Shown: piece by piece, positions 9,296-17,394 of the stretch | Layout: every line of letters begins with the position of its first letter | Position numbering within the stretch: position 1 is the stretch's first letter | Source of the DNA: Verrucomicrobiia bacterium | GTDB lineage: Bacteria; Verrucomicrobiota; Verrucomicrobiia; Limisphaerales; JADLHS01 | Assembly (NCBI GenBank): GCA_026125285.1 | Contig: JAHCLO010000008.1 | Span: 62,001-126,000, forward strand | Length of the DNA stretch: 64,000 nucleotides | Reading direction: 5' to 3' | Translations under genes and position numbers: made by a program | Notes under the pieces: generated by a model | Seen by the model: only the letters and a program-made list of their open reading frames with translations | What the model was told of the DNA's origin: nothing | The model's database searches: none

Positions 9296-9906
9296 CCCAG
9301 CGGACTGCCTCAGTTTGTGATGGCCCGACGCCCAAGAGTTGGTGATAGGCTGCCACTCCTCATCAGAGCAGTGCCTTGAACTTGTCCAACATTGCCTCTG
9401 CTCTTTGATGAGCGCGCACGCTCCGTTTCGCGTAGCGACTTGTTTTCACTAATCGAGCGGTTAAGCAGCCACGTTGCGATTGCCATCAGCAGACAAAGGG
9501 GGGAAAGATGAACCTTCCCGCCACTCGGGCTTTGCAGACTCTCCACCGGGATTTCGTTATGCGGCATACAGCAGCGTTTGGAGTTGGTTGATGGCGGGAG
9601 GGACGAAGGCTGATGGCTAAAGGCTAAAGGCCGGCAACCCACTCTCATCATTCTGCTTTTAGCGTTCAGCATCCTTCTTTGAGCCATTTCCCTTCGCGGG
9701 CTTTCGGTTTCACCGAATTCCATTCGCCAAGGCGCTCGACCGACACGGCGCGATGCACAGCCCGGATTAAGTGCATGGAGAGTGGGGGATCTCTGGATGG
9801 GCTATTTCGACGGGCTCGCTTTTCTCCACGTTGGCGAGTACAGGTTGAAGGCGTGAAAATTCCTTCGCTATTTGACCGACGCAGAACGCCCAGCCGCGCC
9901 ATCAAC
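9296..9906. other. Intergenic region without a convincing gene
   Basis: The open frames on both strands (for example the minus-strand 9310-9723 frame) have low-complexity, arginine/serine-rich translations without recognisable motifs. The short direct repeat 'ggctaaaggctaaagg' near 9610-9630 is the only structure noted. The hydrolase frame extends upstream to 9679, but the added residues do not look like protein. Confidence 0.45.
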
Positions 9907-10737
9907 GTGCATTTCAAAATCCTGCTCCATCTACTTGCCGCCCTAGCCGTGGTGGAAACAGCAGTAACGCAGGAAAGGCCCAACCCCGAATTCCGGCTGG
10001 TGGAGGATATTCCCTACCGTGCTGGCGATACTCTCACTGACGACATGAAGGAACGATGCCGGTTGGACTTGTACCATCCCCTCGGAGTCACGAACTTCTC
10101 CACCGTGGTGTGGTTTCACGGAGGCGGACTGACAGACGGCAATCGCGCCGTTCCAAAAGGACTTCAGGAAAAAGGACTGGCGGTGGTTGCGGCTGGCTAC
10201 CGCCTCAGTCCCCAGGTGAAGGCGCCCGCTTACATTGAAGATGCGGCAGCAGCGGTGGCCTGGACCTTCCGGCACATCGCCGATTACGGCGGTGCGACGA
10301 ACCGCATCTTCGTCAGCGGTCACTCGGCAGGCGGCTACCTTACCAGCATGATCGGTCTGGATAAACGCTGGCTGGCGGCGCACGATATAGACGCCAACGC
10401 CATCGCGGGCCTTGTGCCTTACAGCGGACAGTGTGTCACGCACTTCACGATTCGCGCCGAGCGCGACATTCCCGGTACGCGCCCCATCGTGGACGACATG
10501 GCGCCGTTATTTCATGTTCGCAAAGACGCGCCGCCTCTGCTCCTGATCACTGGCGACCGGGAAATGGAGCTGCTCGGGCGGTACGAGGAAAACGCCTACC
10601 TTTGGCGCATGCTGAAAGTGGCGGGACATCCCACCGTCACCCTTAACGAACTGGACGGCTTCGATCACGGGCAAATGGCTGAACCCGCCCACGCCCTGCT
10701 AGTCCGCTTCGTGCGCAGTGTTTCCTCGAAACCGTGA
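9907..10737 (+). CDS. Secreted alpha/beta hydrolase (BD-FAE/HSL-like esterase)
   Basis: The protein has an oxyanion-hole motif VVWFHGGGLTDG, a nucleophile elbow SGHSAGGYL and a late LDGFDHG that probably supplies the catalytic histidine. These mark a carboxylesterase/lipase-type alpha/beta hydrolase of about 270 residues. The GTG at 9907 is chosen because it gives a short clean signal peptide (n-region MHFK, hydrophobic ILLHLLAALAVV). GTG 9853 and ATG 9679 are longer alternatives. Similar esterases in glycan-degrading bacteria remove acyl groups from polysaccharides, but the substrate here is unknown. The next gene downstream is also secreted and codirectional, 105 bp away. Confidence 0.8.
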   Translation: MHFKILLHLLAALAVVETAVTQERPNPEFRLVEDIPYRAGDTLTDDMKERCRLDLYHPLGVTNFSTVVWFHGGGLTDGNRAVPKGLQEKGLAVVAAGYRLSPQVKAPAYIEDAAAAVAWTFRHIADYGGATNRIFVSGHSAGGYLTSMIGLDKRWLAAHDIDANAIAGLVPYSGQCVTHFTIRAERDIPGTRPIVDDMAPLFHVRKDAPPLLLITGDREMELLGRYEENAYLWRMLKVAGHPTVTLNELDGFDHGQMAEPAHALLVRFVRSVSSKP

Positions 10738-10842
10738 GCTGACGGAACTGCCATCCTCCGCGCCTGCCGGACCAGAATCAGTTCGTTCCCGCAGCATTGT
10801 TTGAAACCAATCACGGTCTTAACAAACCCAACGACCGGTGGC

Positions 10843-12618
10843 ATGATGCAGCCCATGAGTAGTAAGTTATCATTCAGAGTTCACTGCGGATTTCTGGCAT
10901 TGCTCGCCAGCCCGCTGATGTTGCTGGCTGCGCTCGCAACCGACCAGACGCGAACTCCGGCTGTGCGGCCGGTTCTGCGGGTCGCGTACTTCATCCCCAC
11001 GGATCGCCAGCCGGCGCCGGACCACGTCGTGCGGCTGGACAGGGTGTTGACCGAAGTGCAGCGGTTCTATCGCGAGGGCATGGAACAGAATGGTTACGGG
11101 CCGATGACGTTTGAACTGGACCGCGAGGAGAACGGTCAACTACGTGTTTTGGAAGTGCGCGGCAAAGAACCCATGCGGGCTTATGGCCGGGACGCGAGCG
11201 GCATGGTGCGAGATGAGGTCAAGGCGGCGTTGGCTCGCCAAGGGATTGATGTGGATCGCGAGACGATGATCATATTTCAACTGTTGCTCGAATGGAAAGG
11301 GAACGAGGCCATCGAAGTTGGACCTTACGTCGGTGGAGGGGACGCCTTCAGCGGCACGGCTTGGGTTTACGATGATGCGAATCTTGATCCGCATCTGCTG
11401 GCGTCCAAGGAACCCGGAGGTTACTACCACCGACCGTGCTCGCTCGGACAATTCAACACGCACTACATCGGCGGAGTCGTGCATGAATTGGGTCACGGCC
11501 TGGGTCTGCCGCACGAACGGGAGCGGCCCTCCGAGTCACGCCAAAGAGGAACGTCCCTCATGGGCTCGGGCAATCACACCTACGGCCAGGAATTGCGCGG
11601 TGAGGGACATGGAACCTTTCTCACCGCCGCCGCCGCCATGCCGCTTTCAGTTCATCCCCTGTTTACCGGCAAGGGCCGTGTGCGCGAGGATCTTGAGTGC
11701 CAAATCATCGAATTAGACGCCAAACCCGAGGCGCATCGGCTCACGCTAACCGGCGAGTGGGCGAGCGGCTCAAATGTGGTGGGGATGGTTGCCTACTGCG
11801 ATCCGCAAGACACTCCCGGAGATTACGATGCTTCCGGATGGACAAGTTCCGTTGACGCGGAAGGCCGGTTTCGTCTCACGATGGAAGACCTGTCACGGGG
11901 TGTTTACGATTTGCGCCTGCGGGCGATAGGCTCAAGCGGTGCAACGAAGTATTTTCAATTCACATTCGAGGTGGAAGCGACCGGGCGACCGCTGGTCGAG
12001 CCACTGTTGGAAGGGCCGTGGATTCAGCGTGCGTATGATGCCTACCGCGCTGGCGACAAACCGCGCTTGGCGGCCATTGCTGCGGAAGCGAAAAAAGCCC
12101 GTCCCGATGCAGTCACATTGCGCAGGAAGTTGGCGCACTACGAGAAGCTGGCTTCCGCCGGTCAACCGCAGCCTTTGCCTGACGTGCCTCCGCAGGTGAA
12201 GAAAATCTCCGTCGCCGACGTTGCGTGGGAATCAGCGAGAACTGGCTGGGGACCGGCGCTTCGCAATCAAGTGTCCGCCAACGGCGACGACGCCGGTTTG
12301 TTGGAGGTGGGAGGCAGATTTTTCGAATCAGGACTCTACGCTCATGCGCCCGCCCGGCACATCTTGCGGCTGGACAAGGGATGGAAATCCTTTTCGACCG
12401 GCTACGGTTTGCAGGACCGGCATGAGGGGTCGGTGGTATTCGTGCTAAAAGCGGATGGAAAGGAACTGTTTCGCTCGGGCGAGATCAGCGACCATCAGCT
12501 TCGCGAGGAGTCTGTCAGTGTGGAAGGCGTCACCCTTTTGGAGTTGCTCGTGGACGATGCTGGCGATGGCCGGAACAGCGATTGGGGCGTTTGGCTTAAC
12601 CCTGAATTGCGCAGATGA
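10843..12618 (+). CDS. Secreted zinc metalloprotease-like protein with C-terminal NPCBM carbohydrate-binding domain
   Basis: A signal peptide (hydrophobic FLALLASPLMLLAALA) is followed by a metzincin-type catalytic domain with HELGHGLGLPH, encoded at 11482-11514. Its three histidines bind zinc and its glutamate is catalytic. LMGSGNHTYG about 25 residues downstream takes the place of the Met-turn. The last 135 residues match the NPCBM type (LRNQVSANGDD, GLYAHAPA, VFVLKADGKELFRSG, NSDWGVW), usually carbohydrate-binding modules on glycoside hydrolases. The combination suggests a protease directed at glycoproteins or a glycan-rich matrix, which is inference. Starts at 10801 (TTG), 10843 and 10855 are all possible; 10843 precedes the signal peptide closely. 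Confidence 0.78.
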   Translation: MMQPMSSKLSFRVHCGFLALLASPLMLLAALATDQTRTPAVRPVLRVAYFIPTDRQPAPDHVVRLDRVLTEVQRFYREGMEQNGYGPMTFELDREENGQLRVLEVRGKEPMRAYGRDASGMVRDEVKAALARQGIDVDRETMIIFQLLLEWKGNEAIEVGPYVGGGDAFSGTAWVYDDANLDPHLLASKEPGGYYHRPCSLGQFNTHYIGGVVHELGHGLGLPHERERPSESRQRGTSLMGSGNHTYGQELRGEGHGTFLTAAAAMPLSVHPLFTGKGRVREDLECQIIELDAKPEAHRLTLTGEWASGSNVVGMVAYCDPQDTPGDYDASGWTSSVDAEGRFRLTMEDLSRGVYDLRLRAIGSSGATKYFQFTFEVEATGRPLVEPLLEGPWIQRAYDAYRAGDKPRLAAIAAEAKKARPDAVTLRRKLAHYEKLASAGQPQPLPDVPPQVKKISVADVAWESARTGWGPALRNQVSANGDDAGLLEVGGRFFESGLYAHAPARHILRLDKGWKSFSTGYGLQDRHEGSVVFVLKADGKELFRSGEISDHQLREESVSVEGVTLLELLVDDAGDGRNSDWGVWLNPELRR

Positions 12619-12809
12619 TTCAGTGGCGCCGGCCAGCGGCCCCGAGTTGCATGGGCGAGAGTGTCACAGCATGGTGCAACGTCTCAGCTTGCGACTGCTT
12701 TTAAGAGGTATGGCGAGGCTGCTGAAGAGCCTTCGACCGTTGCACTCTGGGTTAATTCTGGCTCGCGAGGACGCTTGCCCCACCAACTTGCATCGTTTTT
12801 AAGCCAATT

Positions 12810-14063
12810 CTAGCGCTTGGCTTTGCTCTGGAAACCGGTCTCGAGCGCCTCCCGATGCAGCCAGACCTTCTCAAATGCGTTCGCGATGTCGTCCATGTCC
12901 GCGAGCGTGCCGAGGAATAGGTTCTGCTCCAGCCAGACGCATTGTTCGCGGCAAATGAGATCGCTGTTCGGGCAACTGACCTTGCGATAGTTCAATTCCT
13001 TGCGAGCTTGCGGCAGGTAAGGTCCGAACGCTTTATGGCGAAACATCGGTTGGTGATGGAGCGACCAGCCATAGCCGGCGGAGCAGGGGATGCCCTCCGC
13101 TTGCAGCGCCTTGATCACGGCGGCGCGCGGCGCGCCGAACTGCTGGCCGTTAATCCGCAGCATGAAGAGATGATAACTGTGCCGAGTACAATCCTTGGGC
13201 CGAAGCTGCGGGCAAATCCCGGGCAATTGAGAAATGCGGGCCGCGAGATATTGTCCATTGCGGTCGCGCGTTTTGGTTTGGTGTTCAAGACGATCAAGCT
13301 GCGCGTTGAGCACTGCGCCCTGGAATTCGCCCAGGCGGTAATTGCCCGAGATGACATGGTGCTCGTACCAGATACCGGTGGGAATGCGGCCGCAATTGTG
13401 GATGGAACGGCACGCGGCCGCCAGTTTGTCATCGTTTGTGGTGATGATGCCGCCTTCGCCGGAAGTGAGATTCTTGCTCGATTGAAACGAGAACGACGCG
13501 ACATGGGCGAGTGAACCGGTTGGCTTGTTTCGATAGCTGGCGCCATGCGCATGGGCCGCGTCCTCGATCACCAGGAGCTTGTGCTTTTTAGCAATCGCCA
13601 TGATTGCAGTCATGTCGGCGGGCTGGCCGGCAAAATGGACCGGAATGATCGCTCGCGTGCGCGGTGTGATGGAGGCTTCAACTGCCTTGGGGTCGAGATT
13701 GAAGGTGTTCAGGTGAATGTCCGCGAAGACCGGAACCATGTTGGCCTCGATCACCGCCGAAGCAGTGGAGAAGAAGGTGTAGGGAGGAATGATAACCTCC
13801 GCGTTTGCGGGAAGACCGGCAGCCATTAACGCGATGCGCAGTGACACGGTGCCGTTCACGACGGCGATGCCGTGCTTGCAGCCGTGCATTGCAGCAAAAC
13901 GTTCTTCGAACTCGGCCACTTCCGGACCGTGCAGCCTTCCCCATTTGCCGTTGCGCAATGTGCGAAGCAGTCGCTGCTCCTCCGCTTTTCCGAAGATCGG
14001 CCAGGCAGGGAATGGCTGTGAGCGGACTGGCTTTCCGCCGAATAGTGCAAGCTGATTGGACAT
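12810..14063 (-). CDS. DegT/DnrJ/EryC1/StrS family PLP-dependent aminotransferase
   Basis: The fold type I aminotransferase of sugar metabolism is recognisable. It has GKWGRLHGPEVAEFE near the N-terminus, VVNGTVSLRIAL, PYTFFSTASAV, VIEDAAHAHGA with the PLP-contacting Asp, and the Schiff-base lysine in SFQSSKNLTSGEGG. The start at MSNQLALFGGKPVRS (14063) matches the family. A longer start at 14096 is open but untypical. Members either aminate keto-sugars or act on non-sugar substrates. It is the last of four codirectional genes, 43 bp after the acetyltransferase, so it may share their transcript. About 417 residues. Confidence 0.88.
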   Translation of the reverse strand: MSNQLALFGGKPVRSQPFPAWPIFGKAEEQRLLRTLRNGKWGRLHGPEVAEFEERFAAMHGCKHGIAVVNGTVSLRIALMAAGLPANAEVIIPPYTFFSTASAVIEANMVPVFADIHLNTFNLDPKAVEASITPRTRAIIPVHFAGQPADMTAIMAIAKKHKLLVIEDAAHAHGASYRNKPTGSLAHVASFSFQSSKNLTSGEGGIITTNDDKLAAACRSIHNCGRIPTGIWYEHHVISGNYRLGEFQGAVLNAQLDRLEHQTKTRDRNGQYLAARISQLPGICPQLRPKDCTRHSYHLFMLRINGQQFGAPRAAVIKALQAEGIPCSAGYGWSLHHQPMFRHKAFGPYLPQARKELNYRKVSCPNSDLICREQCVWLEQNLFLGTLADMDDIANAFEKVWLHREALETGFQSKAKR

Positions 14064-14106
14064 CGTTGGTTTGAGTATTGTTGGTGTGGATGGCAATTGT
14101 CCTGTT

Positions 14107-14736
14107 TCAAATCCGCAGACTTTTCCCCATGTAGATGCAACCGTCTTTGCCTTCGCCGACGCGCAGCAGGTCTTGGAAACCGAGCTTGAGATAAAAGCCG
14201 TGGGCCGGCGTATTCATCATGCTCACCCCGAGATGCGCGCCGGGCGAACCGTGCTGGCGGAGCTGCTCCATGACCCTTTCCATCATGCGCCGGCCAAAGC
14301 CGCGTCGCTGCGCACGCTCCAGCAAGTCAATGTGCAGGTGGGAGGGATATTCTACGTATGGCTCCGGCATGGTGTAATCGGGATGGTGATACCAGGAATA
14401 CACCGTCTGCGCACGCGTCCATTTGGCGGGATCACCCTGCGGCATGGGAAACTGGGCGCACAACCTGGGCCGCCACTCCTGCTCGTAGCGATCGTAGAAC
14501 TTCTTCGAGTCCAGCGATCCAAAGGCATAGCCACAGATGCCTTGTTTGTCCTCAAGGATCAAACTGTATTCCGGCTCGAAGACCAAATAGGGCCCGACGA
14601 ATATCCGGCCCAGTGCGTCGGGATCGTCGCGGTAAAAGGGTTCGCCGTCCTTGCCGAAGTCGCCGGTCTTGAGGCAGACGTGATAAGCGCCCGCCTGATC
14701 TTCGGGGCGGGCGGGGCGGATGGTAAAGTCGCTCAT
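14107..14736 (-). CDS. GNAT acetyltransferase resembling the C-terminal HAT-like domain of O-GlcNAcase
   Basis: A 209-residue GNAT protein. The N-terminal MSDFTIRPARPED, the stretch LEDKQGICGYAFGSLD (61-76) and the C-terminal FYLKLGFQDL strongly recall, from memory, the HAT-like domain at the C-terminus of eukaryotic O-GlcNAcase. The acetyl-CoA loop QRRGFG (143-148, Q/R-x-x-G-x-G) is intact, unlike the degenerate loop reported for the animal domain, so it may be an active acetyltransferase. The start ATG (14734-14736) overlaps the stop of the upstream GH84 gene as ATGA, implying translational coupling. The acceptor is unknown. Confidence 0.85.
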   Translation of the reverse strand: MSDFTIRPARPEDQAGAYHVCLKTGDFGKDGEPFYRDDPDALGRIFVGPYLVFEPEYSLILEDKQGICGYAFGSLDSKKFYDRYEQEWRPRLCAQFPMPQGDPAKWTRAQTVYSWYHHPDYTMPEPYVEYPSHLHIDLLERAQRRGFGRRMMERVMEQLRQHGSPGAHLGVSMMNTPAHGFYLKLGFQDLLRVGEGKDGCIYMGKSLRI

Positions 14737-16235
14737 GAATTGGAAACTGGTTGGTTGTAGTCTTGAGCCTGCTCCGGTGCGGGAGTGAGCAAACCATCCG
14801 ACTGCAGGGTCAGCAATCTCTGCAACCGTGCCACGAGGCCGCCGCGGTATGTGCCTGGCAAATGAAAATCGGAGGTAAATGGCACATCGGCGCTGCCGGG
14901 CTTGGATTTGAATTCGACATAGCGTTCGAGCAAGTCGAGTTCCTCGCGCAGTTCCCAGATGCGACGGCTCAACGCATAGAAGAGCGGGCGATGCTTGAGT
15001 TCTGTCATACGGACGCAGAATTGGCACAGCCGAGTTGCCTTCTGGCGGAAGACCGAAGCCTGCTCACTCCATGCACTGGTTCGGGTTTCAGCGGTGGGGT
15101 GCGGCACTCCAGGCGTACCGGCGTCCGTCGTTCCCAAGCCCGGCGCGCACGGAGTGACGCGCCCTACCGGGAGGCAGTTTGCGGGACCGCCAATAATCAA
15201 GCTGCTTGCCAGACGATAAAGCTTCTCCGCTTCCGGCCCTTCCTCGTGCGGCAAGTAATAAGAATCACCAAAGAGAATCAAGTCCTCCAGCGTCACGGGC
15301 TGGCCAATCGTGGCGAAGCGCGGCCACCATTCGCGCATGGCGGAGAGATAAGCCTGGCGCGCATCCCACGGTCCTTCGCATTTCACGAACTCAGCCAGCG
15401 TGCGGAGCGGCACATAGTTCAAAACAAACTCGCAGTTTGGATTGGTAAGCAAACCTGCCACCTCTGCGCGCAATTCAAGCGGACGCCCTTTGTAGGGCCC
15501 GCAGTAAAATCGCCGCCCGTCATAGTCGTTGGCGTGGAGATTATCCCAGATCAGCGGCTTGCGGCGAAGTGTCTTTTGCAGCTCCTGAATGTGAGCCACC
15601 GTAATCTCGCGGGAAATAATCTCCGGCCCGGTCCAGCAGACATCAATCTCGGGCAGCAGCTCGCGGCCAATAGTGGCCAGGTAACCTTCGCCGCCGTAGT
15701 TGCGCTCCGCCATGCGACCGCAATAGGGCGTGGGGCAGAAAAGGAAACGCCCTTGCGAGCCGTGTTCGCGCACCCACCTGAACAGAGAGTTGGTCACGTG
15801 GCAGTGTGCCGACGCAAACGATCCCCAGCGCTTCTGATCCTCGGTGACCATGCGGTCGGGAATGTCATCGAAGAGCAACGCGAAATCCTGGCAACCCAAG
15901 GCGAGCATTTGCTCAATGCGTTTGTGCAGATGCGCCAGGTCAGTCTCGCTGCTGTAACGGATGTCCAATCCAGGACTCAACGCATAGATGAAGCGGAGGT
16001 GATGTTGTTCGCAATTACGGATGATTGCGCCCAACGCTTCGGCTTCCGATAGCGAGTAAAGTTCGCGCCAGATGGCCCGGTGCTTCAAGTCGTCCTTGGG
16101 CGCGTAAAGGTAGGTGTTCAAACCCCACGCCGCCATCCAGCCGAACAGTTCGCAGCGCTCGGCATCCCACCAGGGCTGACCGTAGAAACCTTCGATCACA
16201 CCGGCTAGGAATTGGGTTGAATCAGGGGCAGCCAT
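14733..16235 (-). CDS. GH84 beta-N-acetylglucosaminidase (O-GlcNAcase-like)
   Basis: The TIM-barrel signature GVIEGFYGQPW (12-22), a lysine-containing APKDD (45-49) and the catalytic aspartate pair in LLFDDIPD (D123-D124) identify GH84. These enzymes hydrolyse terminal beta-linked N-acetylglucosamine by a substrate-assisted mechanism. YALSPG and LLWDN-like PLIWDNLHANDYDG are also typical. No signal peptide is evident, so a cytoplasmic location is likely. About residues 352-388 (PVGRVTPCAPG...) are encoded by a palindromic repeat that also occurs intergenically at 44.7 kb, an apparent in-frame insertion in the helical region. The gene is 63 bp after the aldolase gene and overlaps the acetyltransferase start by 4 bp. 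Confidence 0.93.
   Translation of the reverse strand: MAAPDSTQFLAGVIEGFYGQPWWDAERCELFGWMAAWGLNTYLYAPKDDLKHRAIWRELYSLSEAEALGAIIRNCEQHHLRFIYALSPGLDIRYSSETDLAHLHKRIEQMLALGCQDFALLFDDIPDRMVTEDQKRWGSFASAHCHVTNSLFRWVREHGSQGRFLFCPTPYCGRMAERNYGGEGYLATIGRELLPEIDVCWTGPEIISREITVAHIQELQKTLRRKPLIWDNLHANDYDGRRFYCGPYKGRPLELRAEVAGLLTNPNCEFVLNYVPLRTLAEFVKCEGPWDARQAYLSAMREWWPRFATIGQPVTLEDLILFGDSYYLPHEEGPEAEKLYRLASSLIIGGPANCLPVGRVTPCAPGLGTTDAGTPGVPHPTAETRTSAWSEQASVFRQKATRLCQFCVRMTELKHRPLFYALSRRIWELREELDLLERYVEFKSKPGSADVPFTSDFHLPGTYRGGLVARLQRLLTLQSDGLLTPAPEQAQDYNQPVSNS
15100..15175. repeat. Palindromic repeat copy inside the GH84 gene
   Basis: Bases 15142-15168 read 'ggcgcgcacggagtgacgcg' followed by 'ccctacc', nearly identical to the right arm at 44770-44796. 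A degenerate second arm ('ggtgcggcactccaggcgta' region, 15109-15130) lies on the other side. It contributes about 35 codons in frame. Confidence 0.7.
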
Positions 16236-16298
16236 GAGTTCGTCGGGTGGTGCGCTGGAGCGGAGATTCCGCTGCTGGTCGGGTGGACGTTGGACGCA

Positions 16299-17147
16299 TT
16301 AAATTCCTCCGGTAGCACTCGCCGGTTGGGCCTTGCCGAGCGGCTTCAACAGTTCCGCTGCGCCGCGGGCCATGAGTTGAATATCCGTGGCCGTCATCAG
16401 AAATTGAAAGCCCTGATCCCGGAATTGCTGTATTTCCTCCGGCGTGGTGGCAGGCCGGCCCAGGAACTTGCCGTGCTTACGGCCCACGTTGGCGATGCGC
16501 GTGACCGCCTCCTCCAGGCGGGGTTCGTCCTGTCGCCCCCGCAAGCCAAGCGAGAATGACAAATCGCTTGTGCCGATGAACAGCACATCAATGCCCGGGG
16601 TCGCGGCGATCTCGTCAATGTGCGCAACGGCCGAGGTGTCTTCCACCACGGCGACGACCAGGACATTGTCATCCGCGAAGTCGTAATAACCCTGCGGCGC
16701 AGGCCAGGAAAATTGGGCAAGGTCGGCGCCCGAACCACGCAACCCAGCGGGCGGATAGCGACACGCCGCCACCGCCTGCCGCGCCAATTCCGGCGTGCGC
16801 GTGAACGGGAAAAGGACCCCCAGCACGCCGGCATCGAGAACGCGTTTGGCCATCCACAGTTCGTTCACGGGCGGACGGGCCAACGGCACCGCCGGCAGAC
16901 CGCGTGTGGCGAGGACGATGTTGCGGACGGTGTCCAGCGTCAACGGGGTGTGCTCCATCTCCAGCCAGAGAAAATCAAACCCCATCGTGGCCACTTGAGC
17001 CGCGACTTCCACACTGTTGACGCTGATGACCACGCCCGCCACGGTCTGGCCTCGCTTCAGTTGAGCCTTGAGGGGATTCTCCCATCGGGAGCCTCCGCTG
17101 ATGGGTTTTTGTTGACGATGGCCGTTGGAATCAGTGCCCGGGTTCAC
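16299..17147 (-). CDS. HpcH/HpaI-family (class II, metal-dependent) aldolase
   Basis: Family features are GFDFLWLEMEHTPLTLDTVRN, a VPLARPP segment, GVLGVLFPFTRTPE, VVAVVEDTSAVAHIDEIAATPGIDVLFIGTSDLS, and a long C-terminal helix. Enzymes of this family cleave or form 4-hydroxy-2-oxo acids to pyruvate plus an aldehyde, using a divalent metal bound by Glu and Asp. GTG 17147 is chosen as start (about 282 residues). The frame extends to 17297, but that would overlap the divergent gene region and adds no homologous sequence. It is first in the minus-strand group with GH84, acetyltransferase and aminotransferase, which fits sugar-acid breakdown, though the substrate is unknown. Confidence 0.82.
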   Translation of the reverse strand: MNPGTDSNGHRQQKPISGGSRWENPLKAQLKRGQTVAGVVISVNSVEVAAQVATMGFDFLWLEMEHTPLTLDTVRNIVLATRGLPAVPLARPPVNELWMAKRVLDAGVLGVLFPFTRTPELARQAVAACRYPPAGLRGSGADLAQFSWPAPQGYYDFADDNVLVVAVVEDTSAVAHIDEIAATPGIDVLFIGTSDLSFSLGLRGRQDEPRLEEAVTRIANVGRKHGKFLGRPATTPEEIQQFRDQGFQFLMTATDIQLMARGAAELLKPLGKAQPASATGGI

Positions 17148-17394
17148 GCGCGCAACATCCTGTTTTCGACGGAACGAAGCCAGTAAAAAATCGAAGAGTG
17201 GAATCTCTGATTCCGTCCCGCTCTGGCCCACCTGTTGCACCACACTCGCACATGGCAAAAAGGCATGGCAACGAGGATGGGAGCAGCGTATGCTCACGAC
17301 AATGTACCGAGAGATTCATGCTCCTGAGATGCCGCTGGCACGCGCACGAGCGCGCATCAAGCGGTTGAACGCGCCCGGAAGTGCAGCTTTTGGA

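Noticed and set aside
9310..9723. 137-codon minus-strand frame in an intergenic region
   Set aside because: Low-complexity serine/arginine translation, no motif and no ribosome-binding site.
14751..16052. 433-codon plus-strand frame across the GH84 gene
   Set aside because: GH84 motifs are on the minus strand; this frame has no motifs and is a shadow.
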